Assembly (NCBI RefSeq): GCF_019423705.1
Contig: NZ_JAHZAX010000007.1
Coordinates: forward strand, 1-64,000
Length of the DNA stretch: 64,000 nt
Origin: Ruminococcus sp.
GTDB taxonomy: Bacteria > Bacillota > Clostridia > Oscillospirales > Ruminococcaceae
Direction: 5' to 3'
The notes beneath the pieces are model-generated. The model was not told where the DNA came from and did no database searches. It saw only the letters and a program-made list of their open reading frames with translations. The position numbers and the translations under genes were made by a program. Shown here piece by piece: positions 43,293 through 53,049 of the stretch (position 1 is its first letter; each line of letters starts with the position of its first letter).

Positions 43293-43787
43293 ATGAAATT
43301 TCTGAAAGCTTTGGGCATTGGCATAGCCGTGCAAATTTCCGTGTTGATATTTTCGTTGTTGCTGATATTGGCGTTTTGTATGGCAAGTCCCAGCATCGCA
43401 AGCATAGTATTGAGCGGCTTTATAACCTTTGGTGCGTATATAGCGGTGTATTTCAATTTCAAAAAGCTGAACGTCGGCAAAGCCTTTTATTGGCTCAGCT
43501 TTGCGTTTATTCCGCTTGCTTTGCATACCATTGTAATGGTCTTGGTCTATAACCATTGCGAAAAAGATACGTCAGGGGCTTGGGTCGATGGCACAAGGTT
43601 GCCTTCATTCAATTTCTTGCCTTATGCCGCAATGCTACCTGCATTGGTGGTTCTCATAGTGGGAGCACTTATGACAGGCCTTTATGAATTCCTCGATGCA
43701 GTCATCAAGGACAGAAATATCCCAAACAGCACACAAAGCACTTCAGATACTCAAAAAGGAGCTGACAAAAATGATGACAGTTTATGA
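43293..43787 (+). CDS. Uncharacterised four-helix membrane protein
   Basis: A 164-residue protein with four predicted membrane helices (about 5-30, 33-50, 62-85, 110-132) and a polar C-terminal tail. I do not recognise the family. It interrupts the usual trmK-nif3 pair and overlaps the start of the Nif3-like gene by 17 bases. The overlap and codon use support it as a real gene. Confidence 0.7.
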   Translation: MKFLKALGIGIAVQISVLIFSLLLILAFCMASPSIASIVLSGFITFGAYIAVYFNFKKLNVGKAFYWLSFAFIPLALHTIVMVLVYNHCEKDTSGAWVDGTRLPSFNFLPYAAMLPALVVLIVGALMTGLYEFLDAVIKDRNIPNSTQSTSDTQKGADKNDDSL

Positions 43788-44532
43788 TATTTACAGTTTT
43801 ATAGAGGATATCGCACCATATCGCTTGCAGGAGGGCTATGACAACAGCGGTCTTAACGTTGGCGAAATGTCCGCAGAGGTCAAAAGCGTCCTCGTGGCGC
43901 TGGATTGCACCGCAGAGGTGGCAAGAGAAGCCTGTCAGCGTGATTTTGACCTTGTTTTGACCCACCACCCAGTTATTTTCAGAGGGCTGAAAACTCTATC
44001 TCCAAACGACCCGGCCGTCATTCTTGCGGCTGGTGGCAAGAACGCAATTTCAATGCACACCAATTTCGATTCGGCAGAGGGCGGAATGAATGACGTGCTT
44101 TGCAAAATGCTGGGGCTTTCACCTAGCGGCTCTCTCCACGAGGAGCACGGTGTTGGCTGTGGATATGTCTGCGACTGCAAAGGCTTCAACGTACGTGAGC
44201 TTGCCCAAAGAGCAAAGGACGTGCTTGGCTGCAAAGTCGTCCGCTTCAATGACCACCAGCGTGAGGTCACAAGAGCAGCGGTCTGCTCGGGCTCAGGGGG
44301 ATCGTTCCTTTCAGACGCTGCCGCCAAGGGCTGCCAAGTGCTCATAACTGGCGACGTCAAACACGATGTTTTCATCGACGGCGAAAATATGGGCGTGTCT
44401 ATAATCGACGCAGGGCATTTCTATACCGAAAACATCTTCTGCGATTTCATCACTGAGCTGCTGAGAAAGAATTTCAGCGGACTGCGTGTGGAGACCGCCG
44501 CAAGCAACAGGGATATAGTTGATATAATTTGA
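43771..44532 (+). CDS. Nif3-like dinuclear metal center hexameric protein (DUF34)
   Basis: A 253-residue cytoplasmic protein of the Nif3/YqfO family, widely conserved, metal-binding and of uncertain function. It has YDNSGLNVG, VLVALDCTAEVAREA, DLVLTHHPVIFRGLK with the metal-binding HH, AISMHTNFDSAEGGMNDVL, VCSGSGGSFL, LITGDVKHDVF and IDAGHFYTE, all at typical positions. Many Firmicutes members have an extra central domain; this one is the short form. The start ATG 43771 lies inside the preceding gene, with AAAAGGA upstream. Confidence 0.93.
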   Translation: MMTVYDIYSFIEDIAPYRLQEGYDNSGLNVGEMSAEVKSVLVALDCTAEVAREACQRDFDLVLTHHPVIFRGLKTLSPNDPAVILAAGGKNAISMHTNFDSAEGGMNDVLCKMLGLSPSGSLHEEHGVGCGYVCDCKGFNVRELAQRAKDVLGCKVVRFNDHQREVTRAAVCSGSGGSFLSDAAAKGCQVLITGDVKHDVFIDGENMGVSIIDAGHFYTENIFCDFITELLRKNFSGLRVETAASNRDIVDII

Positions 44533-44564
44533 TCTAGTAGAATATAAAAAAGCAGGTAAGTAAA

Positions 44565-46316
44565 ATGGCATTGGACGGAATTTATCTGAGCTTGCTCAGA
44601 AAAGAATTTACCCCTCTTATCGACGGCAGGGTGGATAAGATACACCAGCCCTCGAGAGAGGAAATAATAATGACTATCCGCACCCGTGAGGGCGCTCAGC
44701 GGCTTATGTTCAGCACAGGCGCAGGCTCGGCGAGAGTTCACATCACCACGGCGGATATCGAGAACCCTAAGACCCCACCGATGTTCTGTATGCTTATGAG
44801 AAAGCACCTTTCAGGCGGCAGGCTCACGGGCATAAGGCAGGACGGCTTTGAGCGTATACTCTTTTTCGACTTTGAAGCCACCAACGAAATGGGCGATAGG
44901 GTAAAGCTCACCCTTGCGGCGGAGATTATGGGCAGGCGCTCAAATCTCATTCTTTTCCGTGAGGACGGCAGGATAATCGACAGCATAAAGCGTGTGGGAC
45001 AGGAAATGTCCTCGGTGCGAATGGTGCTGCCGGGGATGGCGTATGCCCTGCCGCCGAGAGAAGAGCGGCTGAACCTTATGGACTGCACAAAGGAAGAGCT
45101 TCTTGAGAAAATCGCCGAAAACTCCACGGCGGAGCTTTCAAAGGCGATAATGAAGAGCCTTGAGGGAATTTCCCCTGTTTTCGCAAGGGAAGCGGTGTTC
45201 TTTGCCGCAAGGGGCGCTGATATCACCGCCCAGCAGCTTTGCGGCGATACTGCCGACAGACTTTGGTTTTATTTCTCCAAAGTCCGTGACAGCATAAAAA
45301 GCGGTGAAAATGTCTATACTGTCCTAAAGACCAAAGAGGGCAATCTCAAAGACTTCTGCTTCTGCGATATCACCCAGTACGGCGCACTTATGGTGACAAA
45401 GGCATTCGAGTCACCCAGCGTGCTGCTTGATTATTTCTATGCGGAAAGGGACTCTCTTTCGAGGATAAAGCAGAAAGCCAACGACCTTTTCAAGCTTCTT
45501 GTGAACACCACCGAGCGTACTCAGCGCCGTGTCCAGAACCAGCGTGAAGAGCTAAAAGAGTGCGCAGACCGTGAAAAATTCAAGGTCTATGGCGATCTTA
45601 TAATGGCGAATATGTATTCACTCGAAAAGGGTATGGCATACGCCGAGGTGCAGGATTTCTATGACGAAAACTGCCCGACGGTGAAGATCCCCATTGATAA
45701 AAGGCTCACGCCAACGCAGAATGCGCAGAAGTATTACAAAGAGTACCGCAAGCTTGACACAGCCGAGAAAAAGCTCACAGAGCTTATAAAAGAGGGCGAG
45801 GAAGAGGAAAAGTATCTTGATTCGGTTTTCGATTCGCTCACAAGGGCGCAGACCGAGGGTGATATCGCCGAGCTTCGTGAAGAGCTTTTCCAGCAGGGCT
45901 ATGCAAAGCGCTCAAAGCTCAAAGGCAAGCCGCCAAAGGCTCTTCCGCCGATAAGATACCGCTCTTCTGACGGCTATGAGATAAGGGTAGGAAGGAACAA
46001 CAAGCAGAACGACCGCCTAACCTGCAAAGAGGCTGAAAAGACCGACTTGTGGCTCCACGTCAAGGATATCACAGGCAGCCACGTTATCGTCACCTGCGAC
46101 GGCACAATGCCCCCCGACAGAACTATCGAAGAGGCCGCAAATATCGCCGCCTGCAATTCAAAGGGCAAAGGCTCCTCACGAGTTGACGTTGACTATACCT
46201 TTATAAAAAACGTCAAGAAGCCAAACGGTTCAAAGCCGGGTATGGTCATATTCACAAACAATTACACCATAACAGTAAAGCCCGACAGCGAGCTTGAAGA
46301 GAGATTGAGGGTATAG
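44565..46316 (+). CDS. rqcH: Rqc2 homologue RqcH (NFACT family)
   Basis: Ribosome quality control factor that binds stalled 50S subunits and recruits tRNA-Ala to add C-terminal alanine tails. Older names call it a fibronectin-binding protein. The 583-residue protein has NFACT-N (MALDGIYLSLLRKEF..., HITTADIENPKTPPMFCMLMRKHL), a coiled-coil middle (about 280-430) and NFACT-R with RNNKQNDRLTCKEAEKTDLW then LHVKDITGSHVIV. Length and domain order are normal. Confidence 0.95.
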   Translation: MALDGIYLSLLRKEFTPLIDGRVDKIHQPSREEIIMTIRTREGAQRLMFSTGAGSARVHITTADIENPKTPPMFCMLMRKHLSGGRLTGIRQDGFERILFFDFEATNEMGDRVKLTLAAEIMGRRSNLILFREDGRIIDSIKRVGQEMSSVRMVLPGMAYALPPREERLNLMDCTKEELLEKIAENSTAELSKAIMKSLEGISPVFAREAVFFAARGADITAQQLCGDTADRLWFYFSKVRDSIKSGENVYTVLKTKEGNLKDFCFCDITQYGALMVTKAFESPSVLLDYFYAERDSLSRIKQKANDLFKLLVNTTERTQRRVQNQREELKECADREKFKVYGDLIMANMYSLEKGMAYAEVQDFYDENCPTVKIPIDKRLTPTQNAQKYYKEYRKLDTAEKKLTELIKEGEEEEKYLDSVFDSLTRAQTEGDIAELREELFQQGYAKRSKLKGKPPKALPPIRYRSSDGYEIRVGRNNKQNDRLTCKEAEKTDLWLHVKDITGSHVIVTCDGTMPPDRTIEEAANIAACNSKGKGSSRVDVDYTFIKNVKKPNGSKPGMVIFTNNYTITVKPDSELEERLRV

Positions 46317-46418
46317 CATATAGTTTCAAACTATCACAAACGAAGTTTTAAGCTATGCTGTTGTGCAAAAATGATAAAATGGCAATGTGTGAGGACTTAA
46401 CTTGTGAAAAAATATCTC

Positions 46419-46447
46419 TTGAATAATCCATAGCATTATGCTATAAT
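46419..46447 (+). promoter_or_regulatory. Promoter of the cobalamin-riboswitch transcript
   Basis: TTGAAT (46419-46424), 17-base spacer, TATAAT (46442-46447). A hairpin GGCGCA (46454-46459) / TGCGCC (46476-46481) lies near the transcript 5' end, before the riboswitch. Confidence 0.7.
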
Positions 46448-46510
46448 AAATACGGCGCAGAATGAAGTATGATCTTGCGCCATAAAATCAAATAATGTGT
46501 TTGTAGGGAA

Positions 46511-46717
46511 ATACAGTTTGAAAAGTTGTTAGCTGAGTAAAGCGGAGAAAAACTCCGTCAGGGAAGCAGGTTTGAATCCTGCACAACCGCCATTACTGTG
46601 TTTGATGATCGAAAGCGAAGCGGAAAGTCCGCAGCCATTGGACGGGTAAAATCGTCTGAGAAGGCGCTTTTGTGGGAACGATATAGTTTCAGTCATAAGT
46701 CAGGATATCTGCTGTAT
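46511..46717 (+). ncRNA. Cobalamin riboswitch
   Basis: The conserved core is visible: AGGGAAGCAGGTTTGAATCC, then TGCACAACCGCCATTACTGTG (the B12-box region), GAGAAGGC and AGTCAGGATATCTGCTG. The ends ATACAG (46511) and CTGTAT (46712) pair as the closing stem. Downstream hairpins GTCGGG/CCCGAC (about 46727-46744) and CTGCA/TGCAG (about 46807-46823) may form the expression platform; a clear T-run terminator is not obvious. It predicts that the downstream genes are turned off when cobalamin is plentiful. Confidence 0.92.
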
Positions 46718-46965
46718 TTTCAGACAGTCGGGATAGTTCCCCGACCGTTGTTGGTTCAACATATCTTGGGCGATGAAGAATGCGATCAATTATGAGCTTG
46801 TGGGCGCTGCATTTTTCGTGCAGGGTCTGTTAAGTCGTGTATAGTTTGATCTGGCTTTTTCGTGTTCGCTTTGTATTTTGTATGTGGATACGGGAAGGCT
46901 TTTCTTTTTGGATATGCTGGTACCAACGCTGAAAAAACAAGAAAAACTGAAAGGACAGAAGTGTA

Positions 46966-49053
46966 ATGAAAGCGAAGAAAACATTCACAAAGGCTGTAAG
47001 CTGCACAGTTGCGGCTGCTCTCAGCCTTGGCGTTTGCGTAAGCACTAGCGCAAGTGCATTCGTTCCCGACGGAACAAACAACAGCGTCTCAAAAACAGCT
47101 CTTCCAAACAGCGCAGACAACGCTGTTCTCAACTGGGCAACAAAGGTTGGCACAGGCTGGACGGATTCTCCTTCCCCTGTAACTATCGTGGGCAATGACC
47201 TTGTTTTCACATCGGGCGATAAGCTTATGAGAATGAACAAGGACACAGGCGTTATCGACAGCACAGTCGGCCAGCGTGCAGGCACGAACAGCTACGCTAT
47301 CCAGCCGCCAACATATGCTGACGGTATGATCTTTGTAGGCTTTGACGGCGGCGTGCAGGCATTTGACGCCGAGACTCTCAAGTCTCTTTGGGTATACAAC
47401 GACGAGCTGGGCGGACAGGCTGTAAGCCCTATCTATTATAACGACGGCTGTATCTATACAGGCTTCTGGTCAAGCGGCTGGTCTGAAACAGATACAAAGA
47501 ACTATGTTTGTATCGACGTTAAGGACGAGGACCCTAACTCTGAGACAGAGGCAAAGTCCGCTAAGTGGACATATGCAAGCGAAGGCGGCTTCTATTGGGC
47601 AGGCGCTTATGCAAACGACAATTTCGTAGTTGTCGGCACAGAGGACGGCAAGACAGGCGCAACAAGCCCTGCAAAGGCTGTAACTTTTGATAAGGAAACA
47701 GGCAAGGTGCTTGACAGCGTTGACAGCATTTACGGCGACGTAAGAAGCTCCGTTACATATGACGCCGCAACAGACGCTTATTACTTCACCTCAAAGGGCG
47801 GACATTTTTACAGCGTTAAGATCGACGACAACGGCAAGTTCTCTGATCTCAAAGACCTTGATCTTGGCGCAGCTTCCACATCAACACCAACAGTCGTTGA
47901 CGGCAGAGCTTATGTTGGCGTAAGCGGTTCAGGCTGGGGACAGTATAACGGCTGCGGTATCGACGTTATCGACCTCGACAGCTTTGGGATCGCTTATAAG
48001 GCAGAAACAATGGGCTATCCTCAGACATCTGGACTTGCTTCTGTAAACGAGGACGGCTATACATATGTGTATTTCGTTGAGAACACTTCACCAAGCGAGA
48101 TCCGCTATGTAAAGGATAAGAAGGGCGTAACGGAAGTTCTTGACGCACAGACAGAAAAGGGCAAGACTTGCGCTCCTGTACTTTTCACACCAACAGGCGC
48201 ACAGGCTCAGTACGCTATCGCTGACCTTGTTGCAGACGATGAGGGCACTATCTATTTCAAGAACGATTCAAGCTATATAATGGCTATCGGCGCAGAGGTA
48301 AAGAACATCACAGTTGAAACAGCCGAGGGCAAGACCCTTTACAAAGAGGGCGAAAACTTTGACCTTGCAGGAATGAAGGTCTATGCAGAGCTTGCAAACG
48401 GCGTAAAGAAGGATATCACAGACAAGGTGACATTTGACGACAGCGCACTTTCACTTGACGATACTTTCGTAACTCTCACATACAATTACGGTCTTTACAA
48501 GGATACTGCAAATAAGGGCGAAAAGACCACAGCAGGCGTCGCAGTTGACCCGGCTGAGGCAACAGTTGACGTTAACGTCCTGAGCGAAGCTGATTACAAC
48601 AGCGTTGACGAAGTAATCAAGGCTATCGCAGGTCTTGGCGACATCACACTTGACAGCGAAGAGGCTGTAAATTCCGCAAGAGCAGCATATGAAGCTTTGG
48701 GCGACCTCAAGGTATATGTTTCAAACATCGACGTGCTCACAGCTGCCGAACAGAAGATCGAGGATATCAAGAACTCTTCATCATCTGAGGAAAGCTCCGA
48801 TTCCGACAAGGATTCAAATTCCGACAGCAGCTCAGAGGTAACTTCTGATTCTATCGCCGACAGCGACAGCACAAGCAGCGCTGATTCAGCTTCAAACGCT
48901 GACAGCAAGACAACTTCTGACGCTTCATCTTCAAAGGCAGCAAACAGCGCTTCATCTGCAAACCCTTCCACAGGTATGGCAAAGAGCCTTTGCTTCGCAG
49001 GTCTCACAGCAGTTATCTGCGGCGCACTTGCAGCTTCAAAGAAGAGAAAGTAA
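46966..49053 (+). CDS. Secreted beta-propeller protein with Ig-like domain and NPSTG wall anchor
   Basis: A 695-residue surface protein. Residues 1-31 are a signal peptide. A PQQ-like beta-propeller region (about 50-445) has repeated blades (VGNDLVFTSGDKLMRMNKDTG, MIFVGFDGGVQAFDAETLKSL in part). A bacterial Ig-like domain follows (about 448-545, NFDLAGMKVYAELANGVKKD), then a helical stretch, a Ser/Asp-rich linker, and NPSTG (about 666) with a hydrophobic segment and KKRK. This is the pattern of a sortase-anchored protein. It is the first gene after the cobalamin riboswitch, so B12 binding or capture is a reasonable guess, though propellers bind many ligands. Confidence 0.85.
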   Translation: MKAKKTFTKAVSCTVAAALSLGVCVSTSASAFVPDGTNNSVSKTALPNSADNAVLNWATKVGTGWTDSPSPVTIVGNDLVFTSGDKLMRMNKDTGVIDSTVGQRAGTNSYAIQPPTYADGMIFVGFDGGVQAFDAETLKSLWVYNDELGGQAVSPIYYNDGCIYTGFWSSGWSETDTKNYVCIDVKDEDPNSETEAKSAKWTYASEGGFYWAGAYANDNFVVVGTEDGKTGATSPAKAVTFDKETGKVLDSVDSIYGDVRSSVTYDAATDAYYFTSKGGHFYSVKIDDNGKFSDLKDLDLGAASTSTPTVVDGRAYVGVSGSGWGQYNGCGIDVIDLDSFGIAYKAETMGYPQTSGLASVNEDGYTYVYFVENTSPSEIRYVKDKKGVTEVLDAQTEKGKTCAPVLFTPTGAQAQYAIADLVADDEGTIYFKNDSSYIMAIGAEVKNITVETAEGKTLYKEGENFDLAGMKVYAELANGVKKDITDKVTFDDSALSLDDTFVTLTYNYGLYKDTANKGEKTTAGVAVDPAEATVDVNVLSEADYNSVDEVIKAIAGLGDITLDSEEAVNSARAAYEALGDLKVYVSNIDVLTAAEQKIEDIKNSSSSEESSDSDKDSNSDSSSEVTSDSIADSDSTSSADSASNADSKTTSDASSSKAANSASSANPSTGMAKSLCFAGLTAVICGALAASKKRK

Positions 49054-49116
49054 AAGTAAAAATTAAAAGCAACAAGCTAAATAAAATAACACATTTTTGT
49101 TAAATTTTGCAGGATA

Positions 49117-49147
49117 CTCGCCCCCGAATTTCGAGGGCGGGCATTTT
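49117..49147 (+). terminator. Hairpin after the first gene of the B12 operon
   Basis: CTCGCCCCCGAATTTCGAGG with GCGGGCATTTT: stem CGCCC-CGAA/TTCG-GGGCG. It could be a partial terminator that makes the first surface protein more abundant than the rest. Confidence 0.6.
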
Positions 49148-49201
49148 GCGTATTTAACGTTTTTTAGGAGTAACAAAATTTAGCATCAAACGGAGACTTT
49201 T

Positions 49202-51238
49202 ATGAAAATGCAAAAAGTGCATATGGAAAAAAGCGGACAAAACAGGGCTTCAAAAAGGCTTTTGGCTCTGTCGGCGGCAGCGGTGATGATTTTCGCTGCG
49301 GCTTTTTTCTGTGTGCATTTTTATAATTTTGCAAGCTCCCACACCCCCGAAAATCCTTTCGCCGACCTGTCGCAAAGTATGACCCAGTATGAAACTGAGG
49401 GCGAAAAATATGAGACCGATACCACATCTCGGCGACAGGATTCTGCCGACAGCTCTCAGACTGATGATGATACCAATACTGATACAAATTCTGACAGCAA
49501 AACTGAAACCGATACCACATCAGTTTCACAAAATGACAATGTTTCGGATAATATCGGCGGCAATGTTGATACGCCAAATGGAATATCAAACGGCGGAAAC
49601 AGCGTAAATACGCAGCAAAAGGGCGATAAAAAATCTGAGGACAGCAACGTTACAAACAAAAAACCAAATTCAAAAACTGAAACCGATACCACAAAGTCGG
49701 ACACGGAATATTTCACAACTTCAATAAAAGACGGCGAAAAAGTGGAGAAAACTGACTTTGCTTTCACCATAACCCACAAAAGCAAGTCGCTGACTGTAAA
49801 AAAAGTTGCGGTGTCGGTCAATGGCGACGAGCTGCCCCAGTTCACGGGAAAATGCACGCTGAAAGAGGGGAAAAACACCATTCGTGTTGCGTGCACTTAT
49901 ACCGACAAGTCGGGCGAGGTGAAGCGTGCCTACAAGGACTACACGGTTTATTGCGATCTGGGCGAGATCACCATTGAGACCAGCCTTTCGGACGGCGATA
50001 TTGATACCGACAGCGATAGTCTTGAGTTTACAGCATTTGCCTATGTCGGCAAAGAAAAGCTTTCGCCTGCCGTGAGCCTTAACGACGAAAAGCTGGGCGA
50101 TACTGCGGACGGACGTTATTCTGTGACCCTTTCAGAGGGCGAGAACATCATCAAAATTTCCGCCGAAAAGGGCGAAAAAAAGGCGGAAAAGACCTATCGT
50201 GTGACATATACCAAAGCGGAATTTTCCATCGACACCGACCTTTTTGACAGAACTGTCAGCGACGAAAATTTCGGCTTTTATGTGAAAATGAAAGGGCAAA
50301 ACGGCTCGGCAAAGCTGACTGTTGCTTTCAACGGCAAGAATATCAGCGGCGAAAACGGCGCTTATAACGTGACCCTCAAGACGGGGGCAAACCGAATCCG
50401 TGTCCGTGCGAAAGACGGCGAAAAGCTTATCGAGCAGACTTTCACCATAACTTTCACCCCTGCGGCGACTGACGAGACACGGCCAAAGCTGACATATATA
50501 AACATTTCTGACAATATGACTGTCAAGGGTACGGGCTTTACGCTGCGGCTTTATGCTGAGGACTATCAGGGCGGACGAATTTACGCCGACAGCACGGAGG
50601 TCTATCTCAACGGCGTTTGGCAGAGCTATCTTGCGCAGGACAGCCAGTCAGTTTATTATCTTGACCTCAAGGGCGGCGCAAATCTGCTGGAAATTCGCAT
50701 TTATGACGGCGAGGGGCGCTATGCGGACTTTGCCTACACCATAAACTGCAGGTTGGCGGCTGACGGCGAGCAGATCGGCACGGTGAAAATCTCCTTTGAC
50801 GCAAACGTTATCGGCCTTGGCCAGCTTGCAGGGGAGAGCGAAATTCCCATTTATCAAGGCGAAAACGGCTCCGACGCAATAGAGCGTTTTCTCGAGCAAA
50901 ACGGCTTCACAGCGCACTTTACAGGCCCTTCAAACTCACGCTATCTCAGCCGAATCTACAAGGACGGGGCCTTCGCAGGGGGACAGATCGACAGACAGCT
51001 TTCGGGATATCTCTCGGCGGACGGCATTGGCGAAAACGGCGTGCAAAATGCAGACAGCCTTGGCGAAATGGACTACACAAACGCCTCGGGCTGGGTCTAT
51101 ACGGTCAACGGCGAAATGACAGGTTATGGAATGTCACGGGTGAATTTCTCTGACGGCGACGTCGTAAGGCTGGCGTTCACGCTTGCTTACGGCAAGGATA
51201 TCACAGGTTCGCAGAATAGTTACGACAGGGTGTGGTAA
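49202..51238 (+). CDS. Membrane-anchored protein with Ig-like repeats and C-terminal DUF4430 domain
   Basis: A 678-residue extracellular protein. An N-terminal membrane anchor (about 20-41) is followed by a Thr/Asp/Ser linker (about 50-160) with repeated ETDTTS units. Four or so beta-sandwich repeats of about 85-90 residues follow (FTITHKSKSLTVKKVAVSVN in the first). The last 145 residues fit DUF4430, the transcobalamin C-terminal-like domain: IPIYQGENGSDAIERFLEQN and ASGWVYTVNGEMTGYGM, then a DGDVVRLAFTLAYGKD end. In animal transcobalamin this fold caps bound cobalamin. Together with the upstream riboswitch this suggests B12 capture. Confidence 0.85.
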   Translation: MKMQKVHMEKSGQNRASKRLLALSAAAVMIFAAAFFCVHFYNFASSHTPENPFADLSQSMTQYETEGEKYETDTTSRRQDSADSSQTDDDTNTDTNSDSKTETDTTSVSQNDNVSDNIGGNVDTPNGISNGGNSVNTQQKGDKKSEDSNVTNKKPNSKTETDTTKSDTEYFTTSIKDGEKVEKTDFAFTITHKSKSLTVKKVAVSVNGDELPQFTGKCTLKEGKNTIRVACTYTDKSGEVKRAYKDYTVYCDLGEITIETSLSDGDIDTDSDSLEFTAFAYVGKEKLSPAVSLNDEKLGDTADGRYSVTLSEGENIIKISAEKGEKKAEKTYRVTYTKAEFSIDTDLFDRTVSDENFGFYVKMKGQNGSAKLTVAFNGKNISGENGAYNVTLKTGANRIRVRAKDGEKLIEQTFTITFTPAATDETRPKLTYINISDNMTVKGTGFTLRLYAEDYQGGRIYADSTEVYLNGVWQSYLAQDSQSVYYLDLKGGANLLEIRIYDGEGRYADFAYTINCRLAADGEQIGTVKISFDANVIGLGQLAGESEIPIYQGENGSDAIERFLEQNGFTAHFTGPSNSRYLSRIYKDGAFAGGQIDRQLSGYLSADGIGENGVQNADSLGEMDYTNASGWVYTVNGEMTGYGMSRVNFSDGDVVRLAFTLAYGKDITGSQNSYDRVW

Positions 51239-51240
51239 AA

Positions 51241-53040
51241 ATGGATATAAATAGCACGGACGTGGTGAAAAAACGCTGGGCGATCTTGGCGACAATGATT
51301 GCGATAATATTGACGATTGCGACTTTTGCGCCTGTTTTCGGCATTAGCGCACAGGCAGACAATTCTAAAAATACTTCGGACGAGCTTATCGCAAGCGCAA
51401 AAAATGTTATAGATTGGGAAAAAGAGCGCTACGGCATTGAGAAGTCGGGAAAGCTTTTTTCGGGGGATTTCCTCGAAAATGCTGGCTCTGCACAGTCGGA
51501 TTGGTTCGCTATCGGGCTGTCGAGATTCGGCTTTGATGATGATTATCAGGCCTACCTCGGTGCACTTGGGGAGGCCGCAAAGCGGCTTTCTTACAGCGAT
51601 AAAGCCACCGATTGGCACAGGACAGCCATTGCGGTGTGCGCAGTTGGCGGCGACCCGACGGATTGCGGCGGAGTTGATTTGGTAGAAAAAGGCGTTTATG
51701 GCAGAACGGAAGAAAATTCCGTTGGCAAACAGGGCGCAAACGGCTGGATATTCGCACTTTTGACCCTCGACACAATGGGCTTTTTCACACCTGAGGGCGC
51801 AGTTTTTGATCGTGAAAGGCTGATAAAGGAAATTTGTTCCTGTCAGAACGCCGACGGCGGTTTTTCTCTCAGCGGGAAAAGTTCTGACGTTGACATAACC
51901 GCAATGGCGGTGCAGGCGTTGGCGGTCTATCAGGACGACTTCACGAGGTCTGATATCACGGCGGCGGTGGATAATGCCCTTTCTTATCTCAGCGAAAAGC
52001 AGGGTGCGGACGGCTCATTCGGAAGCTGCGAGGCTGACGCACAGGCGATAATTGCCCTTTGCGCCGCTGGTGTGGATATCGAAAATGACGAGAGATTCAC
52101 AAAAAATGGTACAAACATTTTGCAGGCTTTGCTCAGCTATCAGAATTCTGATGGCGGATTTGCGCATTTGGCAAATGGCGATTCGGACGAATACGCTTCG
52201 GGACAAGCCCTTTGCGCACTTGCGGCGGCGGAACGTCAGCGGCTCACAATGCGCAGGATATACGATTTCCGTGAGGAGCTTTCGGTTCTCCAGCGTGAAA
52301 AGCTTGACGGCACAAACGGCAGGCTTTCAGCTTTGGCGGACGCCGATGAGGACACAGCCTACGCCGCAGTCAAGCTTTTTAACGATCTCGACTGCGACGA
52401 GCGCACCTATATAAAATACGGCAGAGAGCTAAAAGCCGCCGCTGAAAAGTTCGGCATAGCCCTGAGCGACAGAGATTTTACAGCGGAGCTTTGCCAGTCG
52501 GAGCAGACCACGGGCTGCATATTCAGTATCGAAAAGACGGAAATTTACAAAGGCGAAAGCGGCTTTTCCGATGATGATCTTGCACAGTATGAAAAGCTGA
52601 AAAAAAGCGGAGCAGGCTCGGCGGACTGCACGCTGGCGGCGGTGCTGCTTTCAAAGGCAAAGGCGGACGAAAGTCTTTCTGATAGGGAAAATATCATCGC
52701 CGATCTTGAAAAGCTCAGCCAACAAGCGGAGGAGCTTTACAGCGAGGTCTGCGACCTTAACAAATTGATATCTGAGCGGCTTTATCCTGTCGAGACCGTG
52801 GGGAATGATAAAGCGAACAGGGAGCTTTTGAAGTCCACGGCGGAGCGTATAAAGGCGCTTCCAAAGGCTGAACAGCAGAAAGTCACGGCGGAGGAGGATA
52901 TCCTAAAAGCCGCTGAAAATGGCTCTGAGACTGTTATTATCGTGATGATCGGCGTGATAATTTGCGCTGGCATTGTGACGATAGTTGCGGTAAAAAAGTT
53001 CAAAAGCAAGGGCAAAAAGTCTCAAATTTTGGAAAATTGA
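51241..53040 (+). CDS. Membrane protein with prenyltransferase/squalene-oxidase-like alpha repeats
   Basis: A 599-residue protein with an N-terminal signal/anchor helix (about 11-33) and a C-terminal helix (about 561-583) followed by lysines. The outer region (about 40-340) holds alpha-helical repeats with the family signature: QNADGGFSLSGKSSDVDITA, GADGSFGSCEADAQAIIALC and NSDGGFAHLANGDSDEYASG. This alpha/alpha toroid is the fold of terpene cyclases and also of the N-terminal domain of intrinsic factor and transcobalamin. The next 200 residues are helical and unassigned. It begins 2 bases after the DUF4430 gene, so the two are translated together. Confidence 0.85.
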   Translation: MDINSTDVVKKRWAILATMIAIILTIATFAPVFGISAQADNSKNTSDELIASAKNVIDWEKERYGIEKSGKLFSGDFLENAGSAQSDWFAIGLSRFGFDDDYQAYLGALGEAAKRLSYSDKATDWHRTAIAVCAVGGDPTDCGGVDLVEKGVYGRTEENSVGKQGANGWIFALLTLDTMGFFTPEGAVFDRERLIKEICSCQNADGGFSLSGKSSDVDITAMAVQALAVYQDDFTRSDITAAVDNALSYLSEKQGADGSFGSCEADAQAIIALCAAGVDIENDERFTKNGTNILQALLSYQNSDGGFAHLANGDSDEYASGQALCALAAAERQRLTMRRIYDFREELSVLQREKLDGTNGRLSALADADEDTAYAAVKLFNDLDCDERTYIKYGRELKAAAEKFGIALSDRDFTAELCQSEQTTGCIFSIEKTEIYKGESGFSDDDLAQYEKLKKSGAGSADCTLAAVLLSKAKADESLSDRENIIADLEKLSQQAEELYSEVCDLNKLISERLYPVETVGNDKANRELLKSTAERIKALPKAEQQKVTAEEDILKAAENGSETVIIVMIGVIICAGIVTIVAVKKFKSKGKKSQILEN

Positions 53041-53049
53041 GGTGTCGAT

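Noticed and set aside
46598..46795. Open frame inside the cobalamin riboswitch region
   Set aside because: It overlaps conserved riboswitch sequence and has no ribosome site.
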